Shown here: one piece after another, positions 23,886 through 35,253 of the stretch | Numbering within the stretch: the stretch's first letter is position 1 | How the letters are laid out: the number at the start of each line of letters is the position of its first letter | Assembly: GCA_018240895.1 (NCBI GenBank) | Contig: JAFEEX010000012.1 | Span: forward strand, 19,937-67,461 | Source: Pseudomonadota bacterium | GTDB lineage: Bacteria > Pseudomonadota > Alphaproteobacteria > Sphingomonadales > Sphingomonadaceae | Direction of reading: 5' to 3' | Length of the DNA stretch: 47,525 bases | Program-made: the position numbers and the translations under genes | Notes under the pieces: generated by a model | Databases searched by the model: none | Told to the model about the DNA's origin: nothing | The model's input: the letters and a program-made list of their open reading frames with translations, nothing else

Positions 23886-25136
23886 ATGGCCAGCACCGCC
23901 ACGCTTGAAAGCACCGCATCGCCCATCGCCCCGATCGACGTTTCCCGCGCCGCCCTTTATGAGGGCGAGGCGTGGCAGGACGCATTCCGCACCCTGCGCG
24001 CCAAGGCACCGATTCAATACGTGCCGGAAAGCGATTTCGGACCCTATTGGTCGGTCAGCACGTACAAGCCGATCGTCTATATCGAGGCTTTGCCCAAGCT
24101 CTTCTCCTCAAGCTGGGAATACGGCGGGATCGCGATCCCCGGCAAGGTTGACGAACTGATCGACGGCGAAGTGCGGATGCCGATGTTCATCGCCATGGAC
24201 CCGCCCCACCACACCGCCCAGCGCCGCACCATCGCCCCCAGCTTTGGCCCCAGCGAAGTCGCGGCGATGAAGGCAGAGGTGCAGGCCCGCACGGCCGAGG
24301 TGCTGGATTCGCTGCCGATTGGCGAGGCGTTCAACTGGGTCGACCGCGTCTCGATCGAGCTGACCACCGGGATGCTGGCCAAGCTGTTCGATTTCCCCTG
24401 GGAAGAACGCCACAAGCTGACCTGGTGGTCGGACATGGGCGGCAATGTCGAACTGATGAAAACCCCCGAAGACATGGCCAAGCGCCAGGCGGCGCTGTTT
24501 GAAATGGGCGGGGCCTTTGCCCAGTTGTGGCAGCAAAAGGCGGCCAACCCTGGCAAGGATCTGATTTCGGTCATGCTGGGCAGCGATGCGATGAGCCACA
24601 TGAGCGAGCAGGAATTCATGGGCAACCTGATCCTGCTGATCGTTGGCGGCAACGATACCACCCGCAATTCGATGTCAGCCTTTGTCTGGGGGCTCAGCCA
24701 GTTTCCCGATCAGCGCGCCCTGCTGGAATCCGATCCCGGCCTGATTCCCAACGCGGTGCAGGAACTGATCCGCTGGCAGACCCCGCTGGCCCATATGCGC
24801 CGCACCGTGATGGAAGATACCGAGGTGGACGGCGTCGCCATGAAAAAGGGCGACAAGGTGTGCATGTGGTACATTTCCGCGAACCGCGACGAAAGCGTGT
24901 TCAAGGATGCCGACAAGGTGATCGTCAACCGTGACAATGCCCGCCGTCATCTGGCGTTCGGTTATGGCATCCACCGCTGCGTCGGGGCGCGGGTGGCGGA
25001 ACTGCAACTGACCTGCCTGCTGGAAGAAATGGCCAAGCGGCGGCTGCGCGCCAATGTGATTGCCGAGCCGGAACGGGTGGCAACCTGCTTCGTCCATGGC
25101 TACAAGCAGGTGATGGTCGAACTGTCCCACTACTGA
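23886..25136 (+). CDS. Cytochrome P450, CYP153-like (alkane/fatty-acid terminal hydroxylase type)
   Basis: The 416-residue P450 has the heme-binding loop FGYGIHRCVGAR with Cys365, an I-helix LILLIVGGNDTTRNSM, and E-x-x-R in VQELIRW. Several long blocks match the CYP153 family as I know it: FIAMDPPHHTAQRRT, SIELTTGMLAKLFDFPWEE, WQTPLAHMRRTVMEDTE and WYISANRDESVF. CYP153 enzymes put a hydroxyl group on the end of alkanes or fatty acids and need a ferredoxin and reductase. Neither is adjacent, so they must come from elsewhere. GAGGGAGAG precedes the ATG. The stop overlaps the TetR start by 1 nt (TGATG). Confidence 0.92.
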   Translation: MASTATLESTASPIAPIDVSRAALYEGEAWQDAFRTLRAKAPIQYVPESDFGPYWSVSTYKPIVYIEALPKLFSSSWEYGGIAIPGKVDELIDGEVRMPMFIAMDPPHHTAQRRTIAPSFGPSEVAAMKAEVQARTAEVLDSLPIGEAFNWVDRVSIELTTGMLAKLFDFPWEERHKLTWWSDMGGNVELMKTPEDMAKRQAALFEMGGAFAQLWQQKAANPGKDLISVMLGSDAMSHMSEQEFMGNLILLIVGGNDTTRNSMSAFVWGLSQFPDQRALLESDPGLIPNAVQELIRWQTPLAHMRRTVMEDTEVDGVAMKKGDKVCMWYISANRDESVFKDADKVIVNRDNARRHLAFGYGIHRCVGARVAELQLTCLLEEMAKRRLRANVIAEPERVATCFVHGYKQVMVELSHY

Positions 25137-25774
25137 TGAAAACGCGGGACCGCATCGTCCACACCGCGCTCACCCTGTTTAACGAACAGGGCTATGGCGC
25201 GGTGACCACCGCAATGCTGGCGGCGGCCTGCGGCATTTCAGAAGGCAATCTGTGGTATCACTTCAAAACCCGGCAGGCCTTGCTGGAGGCGATCGGAGAA
25301 CAGTTCGCTGTGGCGATCGAACGGCGGCTGGCAATGCGCCCGGCGGACGATCCGGCGGGGGACTATGCCCGCCTGCTTGAAACCACCATGGTGGAATTTC
25401 GCACCTATCGTTTCCTTTACCGCGATCAGCAGGCCTATGGCGAACAGACCGATCCGGTCCGCGGCAATTCGCCGCGCTGGCACACGATGTCTTTTGACCA
25501 GATTGAGGCTTACCTGGCTGCACTGGTCGATGCCCGGCTGCTTGACTGGCCGCGCGAACGGCTGCGCGATCTGTCGATCAATGCAACCATCATCCTGCGC
25601 TTCGGGCTTGAGCACTACCGCGAGATGGGCGAGCCGATCGCCGAGGGCGCAGGCGCGGTACGCCGCACCCTGCGCCGCCATCTGACCCTGTTCGAACACC
25701 GGCTCGATCCCCCCACCGCAGCCCGCCTTCACGCCGCGATCGACGCTATCGAGGCCCCGCTGCTGGCGGCGTAG
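25136..25774 (+). CDS. TetR/AcrR-family regulator of the P450 operon
   Basis: The N-terminal helix-turn-helix is typical (RIVHTALTLFNEQGYGAVTT, MLAAACGISEGNLWYHFKTR, QALLEAI). The ligand-binding helical domain has RFLYRDQQAYGEQ and a TetR_C-like AYLAALVDARLLDWPRERL. It overlaps the P450 stop by 1 nt, so both come from one message. The perfect palindrome over the operon promoter suggests autorepression relieved by an inducer, perhaps a P450 substrate such as a hydrocarbon. The last codons overlap a GIY-YIG remnant on the other strand, so its C-terminus may have been altered by that junction. Confidence 0.9.
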   Translation: MKTRDRIVHTALTLFNEQGYGAVTTAMLAAACGISEGNLWYHFKTRQALLEAIGEQFAVAIERRLAMRPADDPAGDYARLLETTMVEFRTYRFLYRDQQAYGEQTDPVRGNSPRWHTMSFDQIEAYLAALVDARLLDWPRERLRDLSINATIILRFGLEHYREMGEPIAEGAGAVRRTLRRHLTLFEHRLDPPTAARLHAAIDAIEAPLLAA

Positions 25775-25818
25775 TAGCTGCCATCGTTGCAGCGCAGGAG
25801 GTAGGCGAAGAAGGTCAT
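25770..25818 (-). pseudogene. 5' stub of a GIY-YIG nuclease gene
   Basis: On the minus strand, ATG at 25818 begins MTFFAYLLRCNDGSYY, an excellent match to the start of the small GIY-YIG (UPF0213-like) nuclease genes. After the YY the normal VGHTDDLERR is replaced by AASSGAS, and the reading runs into the end of the TetR gene. Only about 16 codons survive. Confidence 0.6.
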
Positions 25819-25845
25819 CGGGTTGGGATAACGTTTGCGCGTGGG

Positions 25846-25870
25846 CTTCGACAAGCTCAGCCTGAGCGGG
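25846..25870 (+). repeat. REP-like palindromic repeat, copy 1
   Basis: CTTCGACAAGCTCAGC followed by CTGAGCGGG carries the inner palindrome GCTCAG-CCTGAGC. This is the sphingomonad-type extragenic palindrome whose translation gives strings such as SLSKP and PEPVEG. It lies just upstream of the GIY-YIG stub. Confidence 0.65.
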
Positions 25871-25975
25871 TTTTGGGGGATTGCGATCTGGTGCCGTGCG
25901 GATTTGATGGTTGAGACGAAGGTCTTGGGGGCGGGGCGAAGGCCGGTCAAAGAGTCCTCAACCACTCCCCTACCC

Positions 25976-26000
25976 CCCGCTCAGCCTGAGCCTGTCGAAG
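25976..26000 (-). repeat. REP-like palindromic repeat, copy 2 (inverted)
   Basis: The reverse complement matches copy 1 at 23 of 25 positions. The two copies face each other across about 105 bp of anonymous sequence, forming a BIME-like inverted pair between the TetR and M20 peptidase genes, which converge here. Confidence 0.65.
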
Positions 26001-26037
26001 GCCGCGCGTTACCGCAGTCCCCAACACCGGGACGCCC

Positions 26038-27450
26038 TCACTTCCCCGACAGCGCCTTCACCAGATCAAACAGGTAATCCCGCCCGGCATAGAGCGACTT
26101 CACTTCCATCCGCTCATTCAGTCCATGAATCCCGTTCAAATCCGGATCGGCCCACAGGCCCGGCACGCCATAGGTCGGGATTCCGACTGCGCCCATGTAA
26201 ACTCCGTCGGTTGCCCCGGTCGACATGGTCGGCACCAGCGGCACGCCGGGGAAGTGCCTGGCGGCAAGCTGTTCGATCGGCCCCATGATCTTCGGGTCCA
26301 GCGGCGGGCTTTTGGCGATGGGCTTGTCCTTCAGCGTTTCCTCGATTGTGATCGCCGGGTTGCCGATCGCGGCGGCCAGCGCAACCTTGGTTTCCGCCGC
26401 CGTGCGTCCCGGGAACATCCGGCAGTTGACGTTGGCCTTTACCGTCTGGGGCAGCGCGTTGAGCGCGTGGCCGCCCTGGACCATTGTGGCAACACAGGTG
26501 GTGCGCAGCATCGAGTGGAGCGAGCGGTCCTGATTGACCACCGCCTCTGCCGCGCTGTCCGCCGGATTGGCAGCGAGCGCGACCATGGCCTTGCCCACCG
26601 CATCGGGGCGCATCGCCCCGGCCTTGGCGAAGAATACGCGGGTGGTGTCGTTGAATTCCAGCGGAAATTCGTGATCGCGCACTTTCAGCAGCGCCTCATC
26701 CATCGCGTAGATCGCGTTGTCGCGCACCGGGGCGCTGCTGTGCCCGCCGGGGTTGGTCGCGGTAAGGGTAAAGTCCTGATAGGCCTTTTCGCCGACCTGA
26801 GTGGACTGGACGAGCAAGTGTCCCTTGCCGTCAGTGCGTCCGCCGCCGCCCTCGTTGAGCGCGAAGGCGGCATCAATCTGCTGGCGGCGGTTCTTGGAAA
26901 GCCACTCCGCCCCGTTGAATGCGCCGCTGGTTTCCTCACCGCAGGTCAGGGCCAGCTTGATCGTCCGTTTGGGCTTGTACCCGCTCTTGGCGAAGCGAAT
27001 CAGCGTGTCGGTCCAGATCGCGGCCTGCGCCTTGTCATCGGTGGTGCCGCGGCCATAGAAATAGCCGTTTTCCTCGATCAGGGTGAAGGGATCGCGGGTC
27101 CAGTCGCTGCGCTTCGCCTCTACCACGTCGATATGGGCGAGCAGCAGCATCGGCTTCAGCTTTTTGTCAGTGCCGGGATAGACCGCAACCAGCCCGCCAT
27201 CCTTGGGATGATCGGAGGTGAAGAACACCTCTACCTGATCGTCCTTCAGCCCCGCTGCCTTCAGCCGGGTGGCCATGCGCTGGGCAGCGAGGGTGCAACT
27301 TCCGTCGCTCACTTCGGTATTGGTTTCGATCAGTTCCTTGTAAAGCCCGCGAAACTCCGCCTGATCAGGACGAAGCGGCGCAGCGGTTTGGGCGGCCGCA
27401 GCACTCGCAACCAGAGATCCCCCGATCATCAGCGTGGCAAGCGTTTTCAT
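26038..27450 (-). CDS. Exported M20-family metallopeptidase (470 aa)
   Basis: A signal peptide (MKTLATLMIGGSLVASAAAA) is followed by a zinc peptidase with the M20 metal-site motifs LLAHIDVVEA, YGRGTTDDKAQ, TCGEETSGAFNG and the dimerisation-domain NPGGHSSAP, ending with the C-terminal His in GIHGLNERM. M20 enzymes hydrolyse dipeptides or N-acyl amino acids with two zinc ions; the periplasmic location suggests peptide scavenging. The ATG at 27450 was chosen because the signal peptide begins there and GGGAGAGAG lies upstream; the longer open frame adds unrelated residues. It is divergent from gyrB. Confidence 0.9.
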   Translation of the reverse strand: MKTLATLMIGGSLVASAAAAQTAAPLRPDQAEFRGLYKELIETNTEVSDGSCTLAAQRMATRLKAAGLKDDQVEVFFTSDHPKDGGLVAVYPGTDKKLKPMLLLAHIDVVEAKRSDWTRDPFTLIEENGYFYGRGTTDDKAQAAIWTDTLIRFAKSGYKPKRTIKLALTCGEETSGAFNGAEWLSKNRRQQIDAAFALNEGGGGRTDGKGHLLVQSTQVGEKAYQDFTLTATNPGGHSSAPVRDNAIYAMDEALLKVRDHEFPLEFNDTTRVFFAKAGAMRPDAVGKAMVALAANPADSAAEAVVNQDRSLHSMLRTTCVATMVQGGHALNALPQTVKANVNCRMFPGRTAAETKVALAAAIGNPAITIEETLKDKPIAKSPPLDPKIMGPIEQLAARHFPGVPLVPTMSTGATDGVYMGAVGIPTYGVPGLWADPDLNGIHGLNERMEVKSLYAGRDYLFDLVKALSGK

Positions 27451-27484
27451 CGACTCTCTCCCTGTTGCCGTGCGGCGGAATTGA

Positions 27485-30094
<2,610 letters not shown>

Positions 30095-30214
30095 GTTCCG
30101 TCCTGACCCCAAGGTCGCCCGCAGGAAAGCCCTCCCGTCCAGGAAGGGAAATTCGGCGGCCCCAACGGGACGGACCTTGGCCCCTCCCCCGCTTGAGTTC
30201 GCCGCCGCACACCA

Positions 30215-30253
30215 CAAAACAAGAAGGGCCGGGACTGTTGCCAGTCCCGGCCC
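30215..30253 (-). terminator. Strong intrinsic terminator between gyrB and the glucan-locus receptor
   Basis: GGGCCGGGACTG (30226-30237) and CAGTCCCGGCCC (30242-30253) form a perfect 12-bp stem with loop TTGC. On the minus strand it is followed by CTTCTTGTTTTG, so it ends the receptor gene whose stop is at 30278. It may also halt convergent gyrB transcription. Confidence 0.8.
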
Positions 30254-30277
30254 CTTAGGTGGGTGGAAAGTATTCGG

Positions 30278-32578
30278 TTAGAAGTCGTAGCCGACCGTGA
30301 AGGTGAATGAGCGGCCCAGGATCGGGCGGCCGTTGTTCGATCCGGCAACGCGCGGATCGCCTTCGGTCAGGCCGTGGCTGTTGGTCAGGTTGTCGGCACT
30401 GACGCGGGCGAACAGGCCCTGGTTCAGCTTGGCTTCAATCCCGGCGTCCAGCTTGGTGTAACCGGGCAGCTTGACCGTGTTGGCCAGATCGCTCCAGCGC
30501 GATCCGACGAACGACGCCGCGCCATAGACCGTAACCTTGGCCCCGCCCAGATCGGTTTCATAGCTGGGCGACAGGCGCAGCTGGAAATCGGGCTGGCGGT
30601 GGACGTGGTGGCCAACCAGTGCGGCGACAGTGGCGTCGGTGACCTTGGCGTTCTGCAGGGTCATCAGCGCTCCCAGCTTGAAGCCCCCAGCGTGAACATC
30701 GGCGTCAACTTCCACACCATAGGCGCGGGTTTTGAAGGCCCCGTTGCTGGTGCCGCCAACGGTCGAATCGAAGCTATCGTTCTTGTTGTAGAACCCGGTG
30801 ACATAGGCCGAGAACATATCGCCGCGATACTTCAGGCCGCCTTCAAGCTGCTTCACGCCATAGACATTGGCCACCCCGCCGCCATCGCGCAGATCATCGA
30901 AGTTGAAAAACCGATAACCCTTGGAATAGCGCAGGAACAGGCCCAGATCGTGGCTGACGTCATAATTGACGGCGGCGGTGTAGGAGAATTTGTTCGCCTT
31001 GCGATTGATGTCCATGTCAGTCGTGCCATCGGGATAGCCCGGCCCGCTATCCAGCAGATACTTGATGTCGAGCCATTGCTGGCGGACACCCAGATCGACC
31101 CGCAGGGCATCGCTGAAACGGATTGAATCGGCCAGATAAATCGCATCTGCCTTGGCATGGCCAGAAGCGCGGATGCCATAATGCCAGCAGCCCGATCCCG
31201 AACCGGCAGCCTGCAAGTTGGCGCAGGTGATGCCATTTTGCAGCCAGTCGCCATTGGCGACGTTCTGCACCGGGCGGAAATTACCCAGGGTCCAGAAATC
31301 GTTGGAAGTCCAGCTGGCGTGGTAATAGCCGGCGGTGAATTCGTTGATGCCGGCCTTGTAGCCAAGCGAAAGGTCGTTGGTCAGCGAGTGAATGCCCTTT
31401 TCAACCACCCAGTGGCCATAGTTCTGGACATAGGCGGTGTTGGCAAGCGCCGTGCCGCCGGCAGTCGATACCGATGTCAGGCCGGTCGCGGCTTTCAGCG
31501 CCGCCACGGTAACCGGGCCGCCATCGGGCACGAAGCCCAGCGTATCGGCATTGCCATTGGTGTAGGACAGGTTGTCGCGGATCGACACGCCGCCGCCAAG
31601 ATCATATTTGAAGTTCAGCCCCGAAACACTGCCCTTCCACCCGCGGCCACGGGCGAAATCATAGCTTTGCTTGGTGCCAAGCGCGTCGATCTGCAACGTT
31701 TCATACCGCGTGGCATTGCCAAGCTGAGAGAAGGTGCCCAGATTGTTGCCGGTGCCCAGCGCCATCGGCAGATACCACTGGCCATGATCGTCGGTCCAGC
31801 GGGTCCACAGGTTCACTTCGCCGTCGGGCAACCGCTTGGTCAGCTGCGCGGTGATCTGGCTGCCCTTTTCCGACTTGAACTGGGCATCGCGAATACCGTG
31901 CGACTGCGCGACATAGCCGCCAACCATATAATAGAAATCGCCGCCCAGCGGACCGGACACCACCGCGTCAGCCCGCAGCTGGCCGTAATCGGTGCCGCTC
32001 AGCTTGATCCGGCCCTTGGTTTCATTGCCGCCCTTCTTGAGGTTGAAGTTCATCGTCACGCCGACTTCGCCGTTGGAGAACACCGCGTTGGGGCCGCCGT
32101 GTGCCGCTTCTGTCGACGCGATCGTCTCGTCTGTCCGGAAGATCGAGCTTTGCTCCATGAACGACAGCGATTCGGTGCCATAGATTGGCGAGCCGTTGAC
32201 CTGGAAGGTCACCCAGGGGGCGTCGCCGCCGCCGGGCAGGCCGCGCACGTCGATGTTTGCCCCGGCCACCCCGCCCGAGCTTTCCGCCCAGACGCCGGGA
32301 ACCAGCGTGAACACTTCAGCGGTGCTTTTCGGTGCGGCCTGATCAAGCGCATCCGCGCTGATCGAGGTGATCGCGTAAGACGCATCCTGCTTGCGCATAC
32401 CCGAACCGCCGGGCGTACCGATCACGACAATCTGTTCGCCGGGATTGTCGTCAGCCGCTGGCGTTTCTGCGGCGGGTGCGTTCTGCGCCAGTGCCGGAGC
32501 CGCCTGGATTGCCAGTGCCAGCGCACCGATCGAAGCGCCTGAACGAACGAGCTTGGTGAACCTCGAAAGCGAAGTCAT
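30278..32578 (-). CDS. TonB-dependent receptor of the alpha-glucan locus (766 aa)
   Basis: The signal peptide ends AAPALAQ. A TonB-box-like EQIVVIGTPGG follows, then a plug with VFTLVPGVWAESSGG, NIDVRGLPGGGDAPWVTFQV, YGTESLSFMEQSSIFRTDET and GPNAVFSNGEVGVTMNF. The barrel ends in FTFTVGYDF. It is divergent from the LacI-type regulator, and a 14-bp palindromic operator lies 64 bp before its ATG. The same locus encodes an MFS transporter and two glucan-active enzymes, so uptake of maltodextrins across the outer membrane is the likely job, in the manner of MalA-type receptors. The ligand assignment rests on context. Confidence 0.92.
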   Translation of the reverse strand: MTSLSRFTKLVRSGASIGALALAIQAAPALAQNAPAAETPAADDNPGEQIVVIGTPGGSGMRKQDASYAITSISADALDQAAPKSTAEVFTLVPGVWAESSGGVAGANIDVRGLPGGGDAPWVTFQVNGSPIYGTESLSFMEQSSIFRTDETIASTEAAHGGPNAVFSNGEVGVTMNFNLKKGGNETKGRIKLSGTDYGQLRADAVVSGPLGGDFYYMVGGYVAQSHGIRDAQFKSEKGSQITAQLTKRLPDGEVNLWTRWTDDHGQWYLPMALGTGNNLGTFSQLGNATRYETLQIDALGTKQSYDFARGRGWKGSVSGLNFKYDLGGGVSIRDNLSYTNGNADTLGFVPDGGPVTVAALKAATGLTSVSTAGGTALANTAYVQNYGHWVVEKGIHSLTNDLSLGYKAGINEFTAGYYHASWTSNDFWTLGNFRPVQNVANGDWLQNGITCANLQAAGSGSGCWHYGIRASGHAKADAIYLADSIRFSDALRVDLGVRQQWLDIKYLLDSGPGYPDGTTDMDINRKANKFSYTAAVNYDVSHDLGLFLRYSKGYRFFNFDDLRDGGGVANVYGVKQLEGGLKYRGDMFSAYVTGFYNKNDSFDSTVGGTSNGAFKTRAYGVEVDADVHAGGFKLGALMTLQNAKVTDATVAALVGHHVHRQPDFQLRLSPSYETDLGGAKVTVYGAASFVGSRWSDLANTVKLPGYTKLDAGIEAKLNQGLFARVSADNLTNSHGLTEGDPRVAGSNNGRPILGRSFTFTVGYDF

Positions 32579-32642
32579 TGTCCTCTCCCTGATACATGGC
32601 GCTTTGCCTTCAATGCGCCGTCACCCTCTCAATATCAGTCTA

Positions 32643-32656
32643 TGAAATGCATTTCA
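32643..32656. promoter_or_regulatory. Palindromic LacI-type operator 1
   Basis: TGAAATGCATTTCA is a perfect 14-bp palindrome in the gap between the receptor (start 32578) and the LacI-type gene (start 32761). A near-identical site lies in the other divergent gap of this locus at 35167-35180. Confidence 0.75.
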
Positions 32657-32760
32657 AGATATTGTTGCGTCATTCCCGAACCGGGATTTTGCGGCGGATT
32701 TTCTGGCATCGCCACCACGGGCTGGTTAAGGTAGGATCGCGACCCGGGAGATATTCCACA

Positions 32761-33804
32761 ATGAACGACGTCAGCGATACAGCCGGCAAGCGTGGCCGAT
32801 CACGCTCCATGGGTGTGTCGATGGCCGATATCGCCCGGCTGGCCAATGTTTCCAAGCCCACGGTATCGCGCGTTCTGGCCGGCAGCCCGCTGGTTACCGA
32901 GGCGACCCGCGACCTGGTGCTGAAGATCGCGCGCGAACAGGGCTATGCCGTCAACCGCAACGCGCAGAAGCTGCGCCAGACCCGCACCAATACGGTATCC
33001 GTGGTGCTTGATTTTGGATCCTATCGCGGCGGGCGGATTGCCGATCCGTTCATTTTCGAGCTGCTTGCCGGCCTGGCCGAGGCGCTGTCGGTCCGCAATC
33101 TTGACCTGCTGCTGTCATCCCAGGTTGCGCAGGATGCCCGCGAATATCAGGATCAGGTCAATTCGCGGATGGTCGATGGCTTTGTCTTTCTGGGCCAGGG
33201 TGAGCGCGATCCGATGCTGCGGCGGCTGGCCAGGGCCGGGGTTCCTTTTGTGGTCTGGGGCGCGGTTGACCCGGCGGAACCCTATTGCGCGGTGGGCAGC
33301 GACAATTTCCTGGGCGGGCGGCTGGCCGGAAACTATTTCATCAAATGCGGGCGTAAGCGCTGGCTTTATATCGGCAATGATACCCACGCCGAAATCCGGA
33401 TGCGCCATGACGGTTTGAGCGCGGCGGCGAAGGCCGGCGGCCAGGGCGTGACAATCGACACGCTGGCCTGTGATGATATGTCCTACATCGCCACGTATCG
33501 CGCGGCCAAGGACTATATCGCCCAGCACAAGGCCCCGGACGCGGTCTTTGCCTTTTCCGATACTGCGGCAATGGCGGCGATCGCCGCCTTTCGCGAGGCG
33601 GGCCTGGCCAGCCCCCGCGATTTTGCGCTGGTGGGTTACAACAACATTCCGCCCGCCGGCCATTTCACCCCGGCGATTACCACCGTGGAGCAGGAAACCC
33701 ATCTGGCCGGGGCGATCCTGGTTGAAAAACTGATGCAGCTTGTGGAAGGTGGCCGGTCCAATTCGACCATCCTGCCGACCCGCCTGATCGTGCGCGAAAC
33801 CTGA
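32761..33804 (+). CDS. LacI-family regulator of the alpha-glucan locus (347 aa)
   Basis: The N-terminal HTH is VSMADIARLANVSKPTVSRVLAGSPLVTEATRDLVLKIA, followed by the hinge NRNAQKLRQTRTNTVSVVLDF and a periplasmic-binding-protein-like effector domain (GSDNFLGGRLAGNYFI, DAVFAFSDTAAMAAIAAFREAG, PAITTVEQETHLAGA). GGGAG lies 10 nt before the ATG at 32761; upstream in-frame codons look non-coding. It is divergent from the receptor gene and convergent with the MFS gene. Repression relieved by a malto-oligosaccharide or glucose derivative, acting at both palindromes, is inferred. Confidence 0.92.
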   Translation: MNDVSDTAGKRGRSRSMGVSMADIARLANVSKPTVSRVLAGSPLVTEATRDLVLKIAREQGYAVNRNAQKLRQTRTNTVSVVLDFGSYRGGRIADPFIFELLAGLAEALSVRNLDLLLSSQVAQDAREYQDQVNSRMVDGFVFLGQGERDPMLRRLARAGVPFVVWGAVDPAEPYCAVGSDNFLGGRLAGNYFIKCGRKRWLYIGNDTHAEIRMRHDGLSAAAKAGGQGVTIDTLACDDMSYIATYRAAKDYIAQHKAPDAVFAFSDTAAMAAIAAFREAGLASPRDFALVGYNNIPPAGHFTPAITTVEQETHLAGAILVEKLMQLVEGGRSNSTILPTRLIVRET

Positions 33805-33820
33805 CTTCAACCGGCTTTGG

Positions 33821-35098
33821 TCAGTCCCGCGCCAGCCGGCTGAGCCACAGTGTCGCCGCGCTGAGCACGGCAATCGGCACCAGCAGGCTGTAAAGCACCT
33901 GCGCGCTTGGCTGGGCCGAGAACAGCACCGCGACCATCCGTGATCCGGTGGTTCCGCCCAGCGCCGAAAACACCACGATCAGCCCGATCAGCCCGGCCTG
34001 CCGGGTCTTGGGAACGGCGGAAAGCACCACCGAATTGAGCGTGGGATAGATCGGCGCCATGAAGAAGCCGATGGCCGGCAGCAGATAGGCGACGAAGGGC
34101 ACTTGCGACCAGCTTGTAACAACTGCCGGGCCAGACTGCGCCGCCAGGCTTGGCACCACCAGCAAAATCGCCGCCATCCCGGCAAAGCAGCCCAGCAGCA
34201 GCCTGAGCCAGCCGATCCGCGCCACCACCATTCCGGCCGCGAACCGCCCTGCGGCAATGGCCAGGGCAAAGGCCGACGCAGCCTGAACCGCGATCTGCCC
34301 GTCAAGCCCCAGCACCTTGTGATTGATCGTCGGCAACCAGGTTCCAAGCCCCTGTTCGATAAACACATACAGGAACACCCCGGCGATAAAGACCTGGGTG
34401 ACGCGCATCGCCAGCAGGCCGATCATTTCGCGAAAGGCAGCCGCGGGTGCCTGATCGCCCGCGCTGTCTTTCAACGCGCTTTCGTCAATCCTGACCAGGG
34501 CAATCGCCACTGCAGCAATGGCGCACAGTGCCGCCAGCAGCCAATAGACGCCCAGCCAGCTTGGCGACGCCGGATCGGCCGGGTTGATGAACCAGGCGAA
34601 TATCCAGGCGCTGGCCACCACCGCCGCCATGAAGGCCGCCTCGACCATCCCCAGCAAGCGGGCGTGGCCCGATGCGCTGGAGGTGAACAGGCCAATCACC
34701 GAATAGACCGAGACCTTCATCAGCGCGAAGCCGAAGCCGGTGGCGAAGAACATCGCCCGGGTTGCCCAGAACGAATCGGCCAGCGGCACCAGTACGCAGC
34801 CCGCCCCGGCGATCAGCAGCGCGGCAATCATCGCCCGCTTCAGCCCAAAGCGCGGCAATTGCGCCGCCAGCAGGAACGAAACCACCGCGATGGTCAGATC
34901 CTTGAACGCCTCAAGCGTGGAGGCGGTTACATTGTCGACATGAAAATAACCGATCGATTGCAGGATCACCGTGCCCACGCTGTTGAGCAGGATCGCAAAA
35001 ATCGCATAGCCAAGGCCCAGCGCGAACTTGGCCGCCAAGCTGGCCTCGCTTGTCCCGATCACCACCTGATCGCCCGCCACGCTTCCGCCCACCGCCAT
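33821..35098 (-). CDS. MFS sugar transporter (425 aa)
   Basis: Twelve hydrophobic segments are evident, beginning KFALGLGYAIFAILLNSVG and including FFATGFGFALMKVSVYSVIG, MVEAAFMAAVVASAWIFAWF, LLPAIGFFMAPIYPTLNSVV and GLIGLIVVFSALGGTTGSRM. This pattern resembles the sugar-specific MFS group with fucose permease. I chose ATG 35098 because a GGGGGAGAGG RBS stands just upstream; 35116 lacks one. It is divergent from the GH13 gene with the second operator in between. It probably imports glucose, maltose or short maltodextrins released by the periplasmic and outer-membrane steps of the locus. Confidence 0.9.
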   Translation of the reverse strand: MAVGGSVAGDQVVIGTSEASLAAKFALGLGYAIFAILLNSVGTVILQSIGYFHVDNVTASTLEAFKDLTIAVVSFLLAAQLPRFGLKRAMIAALLIAGAGCVLVPLADSFWATRAMFFATGFGFALMKVSVYSVIGLFTSSASGHARLLGMVEAAFMAAVVASAWIFAWFINPADPASPSWLGVYWLLAALCAIAAVAIALVRIDESALKDSAGDQAPAAAFREMIGLLAMRVTQVFIAGVFLYVFIEQGLGTWLPTINHKVLGLDGQIAVQAASAFALAIAAGRFAAGMVVARIGWLRLLLGCFAGMAAILLVVPSLAAQSGPAVVTSWSQVPFVAYLLPAIGFFMAPIYPTLNSVVLSAVPKTRQAGLIGLIVVFSALGGTTGSRMVAVLFSAQPSAQVLYSLLVPIAVLSAATLWLSRLARD

Positions 35099-35166
35099 TG
35101 CCTGCCTCTCCCCCATTCATTCAGTCAGGTCCGAATGCCCTTGCGCTTGGCCTAACAGATCATTTA

Positions 35167-35180
35167 TGAAATGCATATCA
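35167..35180. promoter_or_regulatory. Palindromic LacI-type operator 2
   Basis: TGAAATGCATATCA differs from operator 1 at one base. It is extended symmetrically to TTATGA...TCATAA. It lies 68 bp before the MFS start and 73 bp before the GH13 start, so one site can control both divergent units. Confidence 0.72.
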
Positions 35181-35253
35181 TAAACTCGTCTCACGCTGCC
35201 CCGGACCGGACCGGCGCGCAGCAGTGGCTGATATCGAAGGGGAGAGAACCGGC

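Noticed and set aside
30109-30180. Inverted arms CCAAGGTC/GACCTTGG after gyrB as a terminator
   Set aside because: The arms are more than 50 nt apart and no T-run follows. The hairpin at 30226-30253 is a better terminator.
31157-32542. Open frame antisense to the glucan-locus receptor
   Set aside because: Shadow reading; the receptor on the minus strand has signal peptide, plug and C-terminal aromatic residue.
35099-35116. Upstream ATG for the MFS transporter
   Set aside because: It lacks an RBS, whereas the ATG at 35098 is preceded by a strong purine-rich RBS.
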